Source: Saccoglossus kowalevskii (Eukaryota > Hemichordata > Enteropneusta > Harrimaniidae). From it: a stretch of 45,068 nt of DNA. Position numbers and translations under genes: made by a program. Position 1 is the stretch's first letter. Every line of letters begins with the position of its first letter. The notes below the pieces were generated by a model. It did not search any database, had not been told where the DNA came from, and was given only the letters and a program-made list of their open reading frames with translations. Of the stretch, positions 35,301-44,740 are shown piece by piece. The stretch covers positions 602,894 to 647,961 of the forward strand of contig NW_003139817.1 of the NCBI RefSeq assembly GCF_000003605.2, read 5' to 3'.

Positions 35301-38071
35301 GTATAATTTGGTAGACCGGTCACTCCCCGTCTCACCACCCTAGACTGTTACCTGTAACGCTACCTGAACCATAAATTGGGTTATGAAGTCACGTGATTTA
35401 TTGGAAACGGAAATACACACCGCCTGATTTCCGTTACGCTGGACTGAAGCAGATGCTCACTTGTTCGAAATATTTCACGCGCAGGAGAGCCCTCGTGGGA
35501 ATTACTGACCCTTTACTGTAAATGCCTACGCCCACTTTCAAACTCTATTACATGTCTACCAACATTCTGGGTCATTGGGTTATGTTTTTAATATCTTGTG
35601 CAATTTGAATTATGACTATCAGAATGCGTGTAGTCATAATAAAATTTATTCTGATAGTGATTCAAGTTGGTATGAACAATTATAAATTATTAGTTTTCTT
35701 CCTTTACAGGGATAAGTAATCGAGTATGTCGCCATGTACGTAGCAATTCAGTCGCATCTCTCATAAAACAATATAGAAGGTTCGAGCTCCCAGCTGCGGT
35801 CTTATCTAAAGAAAATAATGTAAGAATAATGTATAACATTCTGTTGCTACTAGCGGGGTGTACGTTATTGCGTCTGGCCTCCATTCTCGCATAAGCTGCG
35901 TGATGGAATCGACCATGCCTGGATAACATCACCGGTCCAAGGAATCTAGATTCAAACACACATATTAGTCAAAACAGATGTTCCCCTCTTCCTGGTGCGT
36001 TTGTTTGTTTAGATTCTGCTATTAAAATCCATATCAATCAACAGCGCCCATGTTTAATGAACTACTCCACACGAAGCGATTAACGTTGCATCGACCACAA
36101 TCTTTATCAATTCGCCCCATGGCAAGTAATATCACTTCCAATATATCCGTGACTGTAGTCAGTTAGCGTGAAATCCAATGTTTTGATTCATTTAGCTTGA
36201 TTGGACTGCCTTCCCAGAGTATATAGCGAACACATGCTATTAATCAAAATATAATTCCAACGACGTCGTCGATATCACAATTAGTGGAGTTTAGGGCCTG
36301 GTCCCAGGATGCACGTCTAATTTTGCAACGGATCATATTCACTCAGCGGTAAAATTGATAACGTAAAACGAAAAATATGCAAAGTGACCAATTACATTTA
36401 AATTTGGAAGCTATTGATAAAAGTTGCCCTATACACACATCTAACTCAGTATCGCTTGCTCCAGATGTTAAAGTGTTTGTTTTATTGGGAAGATAATACC
36501 TAAACACGAAGTAATAGTAATTAAAACCCACTTGAAGTTTCTGGTATTTAATGGCCATTTAAGCAGCTACATCATTTTTGGCGCGAATACGTTCTTGCTA
36601 TTTCACAGATCATTTGCAATGAATGACATCGCGTCGGTCCGCGTCGCCAACTGGCAGGAGTTGATGGTTGCTAATAACAACTAAGGTCATAATAGCGTCG
36701 ATAATTTTAGAAGGGATGAAATGCGACTCCAGATTGGTGTTGGCCCCGCTTCACCATAAATCAGAACTCCGCATTCTTTCTGTCGGAATAGTGATATTTC
36801 ACGTCCTCGCTGTCAAAGGATTTTTTTTTATCTCTGCCAGACCTTCGGGTTCAAAATATAATTTGGACACAACATACGAGAGCAAAATGACTAGATCCTC
36901 ACATCGTGGCTAAACATTTCCAGTAGGTCACGTGATTTGAAATATTGGGTCATGCATGTACATACAATTATAAAGATTGTTTCAGTATATTTTAATACGA
37001 TGCATGCATAACAATTTTCTTTATGGGTTGATTAGGAATTCACTTACCTTCTATGTTTTCCTCTGTTATAATGTCTGTTTGCGATGCTTCTGTTTTCGGA
37101 CCTTTACATTCCGGTGTGCTATCGTTTCCAGTCTTCGGCGTCTTTTTCTCTCCTTCTGCCTCTTCAGTGATAACGTCGACATTTGATTTTTCCTCCGATG
37201 GCACATCGTCTTCTGTTTTCTCTGGTTCCACAACAACCTCGTCTTTTTTCTCTTCTCCATTAACTTGGGGTTGCTGCTCTTTGTTTTCCGTTTCGTCGGG
37301 TTTTTCTTCCGTAGTTTTTTCATCTTCCTTCCCATCTTCATTAGTGATGGATTCCATTGTCCCGGGCACTGCTTCCTCCACTGGATCTGTGTTTTCGCAT
37401 TGCTCGTATACTATCTTTTGAGAGGTAATCACAGTTTCGACAACCATCGTCGATTGAGTTACCGTTGTCTCTCCCAGTGTTGCTTCCTGTGTCTCGGCGA
37501 CGTCAGTCTTCACTTCACTTTCCGTAATTTCGATTTTAGACTCGACATCCTCCCGGTTTTCTTCTTTTTCAATAGTGCTGTCGTCCGCCTCTTTTTCCGA
37601 CTCTGTTGTAGGGACTTCTTCAAGTTCGTTAGCGTCTGCTTCGGGTTCCTTTGTTTCATCATTCACTGTGGTATTTTCACTGACCACTTCTGTCTCCGCC
37701 TGAGTACTTTCTCCTTCATTCTCGGAGGCTTCCTCGGTCTTCTTTGTTTCCCCGTTCACTGTGGTATTTTCACTGGCCTCTTCTGCCTCGGCTGACGCAC
37801 TCTCTCTATTTTCGGCCTCTTCTCTGCTGGCATTAGCCGCCTCGACAGCGGCAACTATTTCCTTAGCCATCTCACTCTCACTATCGTCCTTAGCATTGTC
37901 ACCGGCTGGAGCTTCCTCTTCCGTGGGGTTCACATAATCGTCCTTTGGAATTGTAGTCTCGACTTTGGTATCCGTCTGAATAGGAACCTCGTTATTCTCG
38001 TCTACACCGTTTGTCTTGTCAGTTGTATCTTCCCCAATGGTGTCAAGAACTTGCGGCTCTTCGGTACTCAT
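23256..38071 (-). CDS. Transglutaminase with long acidic N-terminal extension (whole gene, 14 coding exons)
   Basis: Exons: 38071-37048, 35088-34879, 33252-32989, 32815-32697, 31855-31751, 29894-29720, 29416-29278, 28318-28209, 27919-27665, 27267-26980, 26272-26159, 25375-25218, 24922-24780, 23397-23256. They join to 1081 codons plus TAG with consistent phases. Transglutaminases form calcium-dependent glutamine-lysine isopeptide cross-links. Domains: acidic tail 1-341; beta-sandwich about 342-497 (DEYDVPNVLLRRGQ); catalytic core about 500-800 with Cys623 (YAQCWVF), His682 and Asp707 (GWQVIDGTP), plus Trp588 and Trp679 matching human TGM2 Trp241 and Trp332; beta-barrels about 805-985 and 988-1081. 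TGM2 is 687 aa, so the excess is the tail plus a 38-residue cassette. No signal peptide is visible, so it is probably intracellular. Orthology to a single vertebrate TGM cannot be assigned. Confidence 0.94.
24043..24605. mobile_element. 563-bp miniature transposon with TTAA ends (transglutaminase intron 13)
   Basis: Left end TTAAGGTAGAAGCCTACTC; the right end is its exact reverse complement for 19 bases (one mismatch over 21). The interior is AT-rich and has no transposase frame. TTAA at both outer ends would fit a piggyBac-type target duplication, but the inner termini are not the usual CCC-type, so the superfamily is open. Confidence 0.85.
24780..24922 (-). CDS. Transglutaminase coding exon 13
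   Basis: Residues 988-1035, with DFTVDISFTNPLPVTLTNV, typical of beta-barrel 2 (VSLQNPLPVALEGC in TGM2). Too short in ATG-initiated frames to look like a gene alone. Acceptor CACTAG, donor GTAAGA, phase 2. Confidence 0.94.
25023..25207. mobile_element. 185-bp inverted-repeat element (transglutaminase intron 12)
   Basis: 23-bp terminal inverted repeats with one mismatch: AGTCTTTTCCACGAAACG at the left, mirrored by CGTTCCGTGGAAAAGACT at the right. The right end is only 10 bp from the donor of exon 12 (GT at 25217-25216). Confidence 0.8.
25218..25375 (-). CDS. Transglutaminase coding exon 12
   Basis: Residues 935-987, VAMTLYYEDYKTFIQDHTAL to LSTPSLKMT, end of beta-barrel 1. Acceptor GTTGCAG, donor GTAAAG, ends in phase 0. 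Confidence 0.93.
25574..25935. repeat. Degenerate ~73-bp repeat units (transglutaminase intron 11)
   Basis: Units share GGCGGGGCTTG, CTATTAAAA, then TAAATAGAGGGAGT: starts at about 25576, 25650 (partial), 25811 and 25882. Spacing within each pair is 71-74 bp. GC-box-like and TATA-like strings recur together. Confidence 0.7.
25936..26147. mobile_element. 212-bp inverted-repeat element (transglutaminase intron 11)
   Basis: Left end TACTGTAAAG with TTCACTGGGTCTTAATTT further in; the reverse complement of the right end reads TACTGTAAAA with TTCACTGGGTTTAAATTT. If the outer TA is the target duplication, a Tc1/mariner-like origin is possible. The right end is 11 bp from the donor of cassette exon 11 (GT at 26158-26157). 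Confidence 0.8.
26159..26272 (-). CDS. Transglutaminase coding exon 11 (38-codon cassette)
   Basis: Residues 897-935, AKGKGGMAGHKERLVSGMVN followed by a Ser-rich end. Good splice sites (TTCCTACAG; GTGAGA) and an open frame, but this block has no counterpart in TGM2. It is 114 bp, phase 1 on both sides, so skipping it joins exon 10 to 12 in frame with the normal barrel sequence (GHK-D-VAMTLYYEDY). Probably an alternatively spliced insert; its constitutive use is not shown. Confidence 0.72.
26980..27267 (-). CDS. Transglutaminase coding exon 10
   Basis: Residues 801-897: SKEERRAV linker, then the first C-terminal beta-barrel up to FEVTVPPGHK. Acceptor TATACAG, donor GTAACA, phase 1 at both ends. 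Confidence 0.94.
27665..27919 (-). CDS. Transglutaminase coding exon 9
   Basis: Residues 716-801: TGPSPISAIKRGNV, AFAMVNADRVHW, KKIVTKSIGSDNMDNIT and LYKYHEG, the end of the core. Acceptor AATTTAG, donor GTGAGG, phase 1 at both ends. Confidence 0.95.
28012..28113. mobile_element. TTAAAG-ended miniature element, copy b (transglutaminase intron 8)
   Basis: 102 bp from TTAAAGGGCGGCGGTTGTC to CTTTAA; the reverse complement of its right end reads TTAAAGCGCGGTGGTCGTC. Shares its body with 38507-38639 in opposite orientation (ATATGGGACTCAT; TTACATGAAATTCGAACA) but lacks about 31 bp of its middle. Confidence 0.85.
28209..28318 (-). CDS. Transglutaminase coding exon 8 (catalytic His and Asp)
   Basis: Residues 679-716, WVFHVFNECYMARPDI and GWQVIDGTPAQRSDG. 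His682 and Asp707 complete the Cys-His-Asp triad; spacings of 59 and 25 residues fit TGM2 (58 and 23). Donor GTAAGT, phase 1. Confidence 0.95.
28319..29277. other. Transglutaminase intron 7
   Basis: A TA microsatellite lies near 28888-28904. Otherwise no recognisable feature. Confidence 0.5.
29278..29416 (-). CDS. Transglutaminase coding exon 7
   Basis: Residues 633-679, VLRCLGIPTRSVTVYSSAQD onward, very close to CLGIPTRVVTNYNSAHD of TGM2. The exon ends inside the Trp679 codon, before donor GTAAGA. Confidence 0.95.
29720..29894 (-). CDS. Transglutaminase coding exon 6 (nucleophile cysteine)
   Basis: Residues 575-633. Contains DNAGVLIGNW (Trp588), WAGSVEVL and the active-site YAQCWVF with Cys623. 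The family consensus is YGQCWVF, so the Gly is replaced by Ala. Acceptor TTTTCAG, donor GTCTGT, phase 1. Confidence 0.95.
29895..31750. other. Transglutaminase intron 5
   Basis: Several short frames exist on both strands, but none has a family signature or is needed to keep the transglutaminase frame. Nothing else recognised. Confidence 0.5.
31751..31855 (-). CDS. Transglutaminase coding exon 5
   Basis: Residues 540-574, FDTFVTLAAFHLLEKGLP to RVMSAM, equivalent to the DICLILLD...SGM segment of TGM2. Acceptor CACACAG, donor GTAAGT, phase 0. Confidence 0.93.
32076..32660. repeat. ~150-bp tandem repeat with GAC tail and hairpin (transglutaminase intron 4)
   Basis: ATATTCA(C/T)CAAAAT-type unit starts at 32076 (short copy), 32134, 32285 and 32441; the full units are 151-156 bp and share AGATATCATCA and TGTAGTACCTATATATGTAA. 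The array ends in a (GAC)n stretch and a palindrome, AGCTCCGCT (32630-32638) with AGCGGAGCT (32652-32660), 36 bp from the exon 4 donor. Confidence 0.85.
32697..32815 (-). CDS. Transglutaminase coding exon 4
   Basis: Residues 500-539, DDTVYIEGEEARQEYILND to PWNFGQ, entry into the catalytic core. Acceptor TTTTCAG, donor GTAATT, ends in phase 0. Confidence 0.95.
32989..33252 (-). CDS. Transglutaminase coding exon 3
   Basis: Residues 412-500, the rest of the beta-sandwich: SPADAPVGKLNIGLS and LYLLFNPWCK, the latter equivalent to ILLFNAWC of TGM2. Acceptor TTTTCAG, donor GTCAGT, phase 1. Confidence 0.95.
33253..34878. other. Transglutaminase intron 2
   Basis: Contains the short ACGAGGCT tandem at 34321-34396 and a two-copy ATTTCAGTAT-like duplication near 34480-34560. 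No coding sequence recognised. Confidence 0.5.
34321..34396. repeat. ~28-bp tandem repeat, three copies
   Basis: ACGAGGCT recurs at 34321, 34348 and 34377, each followed by a related GCAT(A/G)AG..TC sequence. Confidence 0.7.
34879..35088 (-). CDS. Transglutaminase coding exon 2
   Basis: Residues 342-412. VTPEDIETL, then HRTDEYDVPNVLLRRGQLFE, the typical opening of the transglutaminase N-terminal beta-sandwich. Acceptor TTGCAG, donor GTGAGT, phase 1 at both ends. Confidence 0.94.
35089..37047. other. Transglutaminase intron 1
   Basis: Separates the acidic-tail exon from the enzyme. A minus-strand open stretch at 35690-35959 is not needed for the frame and resembles no domain. An additional or alternative exon here cannot be excluded. 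Confidence 0.45.
37048..38071 (-). CDS. Transglutaminase coding exon 1 (acidic disordered tail)
   Basis: Encodes residues 1-341 and one base of the next codon in a single 1024-bp exon, ATG at 38071. Dominated by Glu, Thr, Asp, Lys, Val and Asn, with very few hydrophobics and two Cys (near residues 225 and 322). It contains a near-duplicate, SENTTVNGETK (100-110) and SENTTVNDETK (131-141), and an Ala/Glu stretch at about 68-98 that could be helical. The frame stays open for over 1 kb in AT-rich DNA and splices in phase into the beta-sandwich, so it is real coding sequence. Donor GTAAGT. I recognise no domain in it. Confidence 0.87.
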
Positions 38072-38506
38072 TTCGAATCCAATTCAATCAAACACTACTG
38101 GTAAAAACTGTATGTATATATCCCACTTGTACGACACTCCAGACCAGTTTACAAGCTACACTGAGATGACATAGATTACACTGTGTTCCAGTCCACTGTC
38201 TCTTGTGGCATAAATTAACATTGACAGCGTTGTATACAACCGACTGTCTAATAAATAAAGGCTGTCCCCTATTTCGCTCTGATTGGCTGACCAAGATGGA
38301 TGGATGAACTATGTGCAATGTGTATCACGCAGCAGGCATTCTTGTACTAGTACATACATACATACAATCTATGTGCTGATTGTTACCATACGTAGCAATA
38401 TGGCTATTGTTTTGTTTTTGTTTTGTTTCTACTAGTGAAGTGTGGAGAAAAATGGACCCTGAGCACATTGTTTCAATGTTTATTTCAGCGCCGGAAAATA
38501 TAAAAA
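38072..38506 (-). promoter_or_regulatory. Presumed upstream region of the transglutaminase
   Basis: Lies directly 5' of the ATG at 38071. On the minus strand a GATATATAC run (about 38112-38120) could be a TATA box but is very close to the ATG. No other element is clear, and a non-coding 5' exon further upstream cannot be excluded. Confidence 0.3.
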
Positions 38507-38639
38507 TTAAAGCGCGGTGGTCGTTGCGCAGCGCCTGTTCGAATTTCATGTAAATAAGCAATGTATTTTACACGCGTTGTATACATCGCTATGAGTCCCA
38601 TATCTAACAGGACGCGGCACGACGACTGCTACCCTTTAA
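38507..38639. mobile_element. TTAAAG-ended miniature element, copy c (upstream of transglutaminase)
   Basis: 133 bp from TTAAAGCGCGGTGGTCGTT to CTTTAA; the reverse complement of its right end reads TTAAAGGGTAGCAGTCGTC. Reverse-orientation relative of 28012-28113, about 440 bp upstream of the transglutaminase ATG. Confidence 0.85.
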
Positions 38640-41600
38640 GTTACGAGGCCATGGCTAAACTAAACTCAAGGGAGTCGATTTTTATTCCCTCCATCATTTG
38701 TTTTTGATCAGTTTACATCCAACCTTGCTCAGTTTGAGCGTATTTACGTTACGAGTGTCCTCTTAGAACGAAGTTTACTTAGTGACATTTGTTGTTATAT
38801 CGTGTTGTTCATTTTACACAATGCAATGGGGCCTCTCCTGCTGCACTGTTGGATACATGTTAGTCTGGGCTATTTAGCAGAAATATGTCTGTTACTAGCT
38901 GCTATAAAAATACATACTATCTTTCCAAACAATAAAGGTCCCGGATGCAGCCTCTTATCCTCGTAACCTTAACTCTGGAATGTTTTAACGTAAACAAAAG
39001 TCGATATACCATCCCAAGCTGTCCCCCAAACACACATCCACAAATATGCATGAATTTAGCGCAGTTTTGTCTATGAACTATAGACGAATCGTGATACTAC
39101 GCAAATTAACTTCATTCATGTAAAAAAAAGGTTCCCGGATGTTGATCGTCACCGAGTTCAAGTAGAACGATTCGAATTAGGTATCTCTTTTCTTGAAGCT
39201 ACTTTTATAGAGAGCTCGTTTATTTATTGTTATAGTCGTATAGGATGTTGTAGTACATGCTCGAGTAGTTAAGGCCATGGCCCATCTGTCTAAGGTCGGG
39301 GAACTTTCAACAATGCACATTCTTTTATGGTATATTGCCATTTGAAAACTAGAACTCTAGGTTATTTTCACCACTGATTTTTTTACAATTGTTCTGCAGT
39401 TTTATTTCCAAGACAAATCGTAACCAACTACTACGATATCGACCGTATGATAAGATGAGATGCTTGGTATTCTTAGCAGACATGCTGCCCTACTACAGTG
39501 GTACAATACTAGAAGTGTCTTCTCTTTTGTGCACACGCCGATACAATATATTCGTTCGTTGGTCAACAAGTTTATTGCAAGTAATTGTCTGTCTTCATAA
39601 GTCTGTAGGTTCATAAAGCCTATTCTATCGATAAAGCTTATTTTATAGATTTTATAGAATTCATACGTGTAATAAGTATACTAGTAGTCACCATTGGATA
39701 TTCATTGAACGGCATGGATCAATGTAAGTTCTGTCAAATTCAAGTTATCAATGACCACCCGAGTCGTAATAACATTGTATTTTTTCCATATTATGCTATC
39801 GGACATATGTCAAAAGGTCACAGTGTTGACCTGTCTATTTTTGAACTATGGTTATTCAATGGTTACGTCCACGCAATGCCAGTTTTATGTATTTATCAGT
39901 TGACGTGATGTTATTGAATCTAATTGTATTCCCTATGAATAATTTACTTTGTTATGTTTATGCTGATTTATTATAATTGTCATCATTTGTAACTTTATCA
40001 TCATTGCAATGTAACTTGGAGGAGGACGATTTTACGACATTGTTATTTAATTTGATCGTGGGTCTGTATAGTTTTTATTATTACTTACTTACACGTATAC
40101 GGCCTTCCCGTCCGTCACGAAAGCAAAAGAAAAATACTCACGGCATTGATCAATTTATGTTTTACAAATCTTATCCGTATTTTTTCTGAGGATAAAATAT
40201 TACAACAAATGTATGCTTAAACTCAATCTGAATCCGTAAGTTTTATTTCCTGCTACATGCGTAGAAACCAAAATAGATTTGTTAAATTATTTTTAAAGTT
40301 GTAATAAAGCAATATTCATACCATTCTACTATGTGTGGTGCTATATCATACTATAACACACTGGTACAATGTTTTAAAACTGTAACCGAATACATATTAA
40401 TATAGCGTGAAGATTATGCGCGCATATTAAATAATATATACATTTTAACACATGCAGTCGAATTCACTGCATAAAGCAATAGGTGGTCAGGCAATCAAGC
40501 GTGTTAACATCTAGTCTAGAATTAGAAACGCGAATAAATAATTAACCAATATATAATGCCATCGCGGGGATGCATTAATCAGTACGAAAGGGTATCCGAA
40601 TAACGCCGATGGAATCCGAAGTATGTGTATAACACCCCAACCATGACGCTTGTCCATGTTAGTTGTGTTGTAATTCTAGTTCCACTTCGTTGCCACAACA
40701 AATACTGGACTCCCCGGAACGAGGATAGGTCACCGGTACATAACTATAGTTTATTCTCCGCAATTCAGTTACGCTTTATTTACCTGATCGGGGCACGTCG
40801 TTATTTGAAAAATGACCAATAGTTTGTTTAAGGAGTGTATGAATAGACCATTTGGGTCATACTGTATTCTAGTCACCAATTACTCTTCGTGACCTTTGTG
40901 ATTATGTGTATTGCACATGACGCTTAGCAATTATTGAATTGTTACACTGTCTCGTATGTCCCTTTTTAAAATTCCTTCGCTGCTCCAACATTCATGCGTT
41001 GTGTCTGTCATCAATATATCAGAACTTCGAAAAATCCTCTGATGAATGATTTTATTTGCCTTTTGATTTTTATAGTAAACTATAGTAATACAATCAGTTG
41101 TTTTAGACAATGAGGTCACCGCAGTTGTACTGCGTTTCTGAGTGGCAGAAGATGAAAGGAGAGAATTGTTACAATTTAAACATAGCACTTCATACTTTTT
41201 TTTGAACGAGGAATGTATGGGTAGTGTTATGGACAACTGGTGAATGTTTGGTGAAAATGAGGCATTATTCAACCCGGGTGTAGTAATCTGGTTTGAGTTT
41301 ACTGTTAATGATAACCATACAAAGAGAACAGTCATTACCACGTCACTTGTATTCTCATAGGAATATTTGCCGCCATTGCCAATGAATAGGCGGCGTATAG
41401 TCAGGCGAAACGACAAATATGAGTGTTTATGGTTCAAAAAACAAGTAGTACAGCTATAATCTCGACCAATGTCAATTTATAACTAACTCTAAGAACTCTA
41501 AGAACCAATAGAGTTTAATAACGACATACATTAATCGCTTTGGTGCACAATGTTGAACTTTTGGAAGTTCATAAACTACGTCATCTAGATTATGTTAATA

Positions 41601-43825
41601 TATCATATTCGAAAAACACTGTCCAATTTGAGTTTGGTTATGTTTGTCCTAGTACACACATAAGAATACTACCCCACTAAAAGAAGGTCAGTACAAAACT
41701 TTATTAAGCAAGTAAGAATGGCGACTTATTGCATTTCTAACCTTGCAGGTTGATTAGAATGGGATCTGTTATTTACACAAAGAGATCGAATTCCATACAC
41801 ACCCCCACGTCTCCAGTATCTGGCAGGTCATTACATATATAATGTTTTATACTTGGTTGTAACTAGTATAACGCTCATCATATCTTAATTCTACTGTGTA
41901 TTATATTGTAATCATAATTAAATACATGGAATGAATAAATCAATCATAATTGTTAGCGCCAGATGCATAATACTGTTTTATTCAATGATATTGATTCCTT
42001 TGGGTAAACAGTAAAATTAATCCAAGCCGCGTGTGTGTTGGTTGAGTTGGGTCGGGGGGGGGGGGTAATTGATTTGGGACAGATGGGCGATATGTGCTTT
42101 TGTAGCTTTTGTCGAAAGCAAGGTAACATATCTATGAAATACACGAAAAAGTAATAAATAAATGTAATAGAAATACAGTATACAATAACGTTAAAACTCA
42201 GACTGAGGTTAAAGTGAGAGGGTCGTCACCTGCGCACGCGCGGGAATTGAGTCCCAAACGACGATAACAACACACGCTAAAAATGCAAAAGCTCATGGGT
42301 AGACGCTTGTTTGTAAACAATGACAGGCTATGGCCATCTGACGCGGGCGCAGGTGACGACTCCTCCGCTTTAACATTACGAGGAATTTGTACCTAAATAA
42401 TGAGAAAGTGTAATTCCGTGTTTTCATCATTTTCGACCTAACATATGAACATTTTGGGTATTTTCAACATAATACACGTATTATAGCTCGTCCATCCTGG
42501 TCGACATTCCAGCATTATTTATAATATCATATAGCAAAGAGACAGTATTTTATGTAGTATACTGTGACGTAGTCTCATCAAGTGTTGGTCAATTATTTCT
42601 GGCATGCCATGTTTTTTTTATGACCTCATAAAACTTGTCAAACAGAACCATCCCTGCCTACTGACCCGAGATATTTATTCTGACACAAAGTCCGAGGTAC
42701 CTAATAGGAAAACTAAATCATCGTTAGTTGGCCCCTGAAGTCATTAGACAGAGGGAGCATGCCTAACTTGATATACCGGGTGGGTCGATGTTAATTATGG
42801 AGGACTTTACAAAGGGAATCATCTAAATCTTCAATATATAGCTTTTCAAAGACTTGAGCCTTGTCATGATCTAGACTATAATGGATAGTTCACGAAACCG
42901 AACATTTCGGGACAGTGAAATGAAACGCTAATAAGTCTTTTTTCGTCAGTATTGGTAGATATTTTAGATTCAAATTGTCCCTACAAAAAGTGATCTATGT
43001 TGCCACGTGTATATTGACCCCACTGTATGTTTTCAGCAAACCAGGTAACGAGGATTTGATCGATAGAATGATTCAAATCTTCCACACTGGTCAACGTTGG
43101 TGACGATTTTATCTTCAAAATAGATGGACATTGAAATCATGTGTATATTCGGATGATATATTTACCATGTCGAATTATTTACTATTTATTGTCGAACGAC
43201 ACAAATCCAAAATTTAGTCTGATCCGGTTTATTGGATAAAATTGTTGTTCATGTTGAAAGTCATCAAATTTTCTTGACTTGACTATAGTGAGATAAAAAT
43301 TATATGTTTTTGTAAACTGCAAAAGTGACTAATCTGAAATAAATTCAATTAGTAAATTTTTTTTAGATTTTGCCACCTGCGATTTGGCATTAGTACCATT
43401 AATTATTCATCAAAATTTTGCAAACACTCAATATAAATGGATTTTTTGGATAACCTGAATAAAATTGATGATAGGAAATCACTTAGTAGTCAGTCTATCC
43501 CTCTATGGAGTAGGCACATTTGAACACACCCCATTCAACGTTGTTGAACTACCAACACCGAAACGTGTCAGTGATATCGATAGAAAAAAAGCCTGTATAA
43601 TAATCAAACCCTCATCTGACGTCATCATGCTATCCAAGACAGCCAATAAACAACAATGTTTATGGCGTATGTTTACACTTCGATGAGAATTGTAAAATAA
43701 TTTCGCAAATGTCATTCTCGTCCAAACAATTTTGACACGTAAAAATACGCAAAAAATAGTAGAACTGACCTACAGACACACTTTTAGCACATTTCCCCTA
43801 TAGTCTGTCTTTATATTGTGTTTTA
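38640..43825. other. Intergenic region without recognised genes
   Basis: AT-rich. Short frames on both strands lack family signatures. The longest, minus-strand 40931-41437, begins at a non-ATG codon. A poly-G run occurs at 42054-42066. The only structured features are the miniature element at 42209-42373 and the minisatellite that follows. Confidence 0.5.
42209..42373. mobile_element. TTAAAG-ended miniature element, copy d
   Basis: 165 bp. The left end TTAAAGTGAGAGGGTCGTC and the reverse complement of the right end TTAAAGCGGAGGAGTCGTC continue together through ACCTGCGC, with 27 of 32 bases matching. The body matches 17420-17545. Confidence 0.88.
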
Positions 43826-44740
43826 GATATCACCAACACTTGGGATATCATTGAATGACGTCACCGGTCGGGATATTATTGAATACCATCACCACTCAGG
43901 ATATCGTTGAATACCGTCACCATTCGTGATACCCGTTGAAGATATTCACCATTCGGGATATCGTTGAATACCATCACTACTCGGGATATCGTTGAATACC
44001 GTCACCATTCGTGATACCCGTTGAAGATATTCACCACTCGGGATATCGTTGAATGTCATCACCACTCCGGATATCGTTGAATACTATCGCCAATCGGGAT
44101 ATCGTTGAATACCATCACCACTCGGGATATCATTGATGATATTCACCACTCGGGATATCGTAGAAAAGCGCGGCCACACGGGGTATTGTTGTATAAAATC
44201 GCCACTCGATATATCATTGGATACCATCACCACTTGGAGTATCGTTGAATACTAATACCACTCGTGATATCGTTGTATAGAATCATCACTTGGGATATCG
44301 TTGAACATCGTTATCATTCGGGATATCACTGAATACCATCACCACTTGGAATATCGTTGAATATATTCACCGCTCGGGAAATCGTTGAATATCGTCTCCA
44401 CTCAGGATATCGTTGGAATATCGTTGTATACAAACATCACTCGGGAAATCCTTGAACACCGTTATATCATTGAATACCGCCACCACCCAGGATACCATTG
44501 ACTGCCATCACCACCCGGGATATCATTGTATACCGTCACCACTCAATATATCGTTGGATACTCTCACCACTCAGGATACCGTTGACTGCCATCACCACTC
44601 GGGATATCATTGTATACAGCCACCACTCGATATATCGTTGAATACTTTCACTACTCGGGATATCGTTGACTGTCACCACCACTCGGGATATCAGTGAATA
44701 CCGTCACCAATCGATATATCGTTCATTACTCGTGATATCG
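43826..44740. repeat. 28-bp minisatellite with GATATC in most units
   Basis: Roughly 33 imperfect units of the form ACTCGGGATATCGTTGAATA plus CCATCACC fill this 0.9-kb stretch. Most are 27-29 bp, and most carry GATATC, its own reverse complement. A 94-codon frame inside (from 44413, His/Asp/Thr-rich) follows from the repeat and is not supported as a gene. Confidence 0.93.

Noticed and set aside
35690-35959. 89-codon minus-strand frame in transglutaminase intron 1, as a possible exon
   Set aside because: Exon 1 joins exon 2 in phase without it, and the peptide shows no domain. It ends in a stop rather than at a convincing donor.
37053-37795. Long plus-strand frames (122 and 176 codons) and a shifted minus frame over the acidic exon
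   Set aside because: Shadows of the Glu/Thr-rich exon 1 of the transglutaminase; the +strand products are Ser/Phe-rich artefacts.
38325-38561. 78-codon minus-strand frame upstream of the transglutaminase
   Set aside because: Overlaps the miniature transposon at 38507-38639; its start MLIYMKFEQALR comes from that repeat and recurs at 28050-28110.
40931-41437. 168-codon minus-strand open frame
   Set aside because: Starts at a non-ATG codon (first ATG is well inside), no recognised domain, and no linked exons found; length is not decisive in this DNA.
44413-44697. 94-codon His/Asp/Thr-rich frame
   Set aside because: Lies entirely in the 28-bp minisatellite; the frame only persists where some units are 27 bp.
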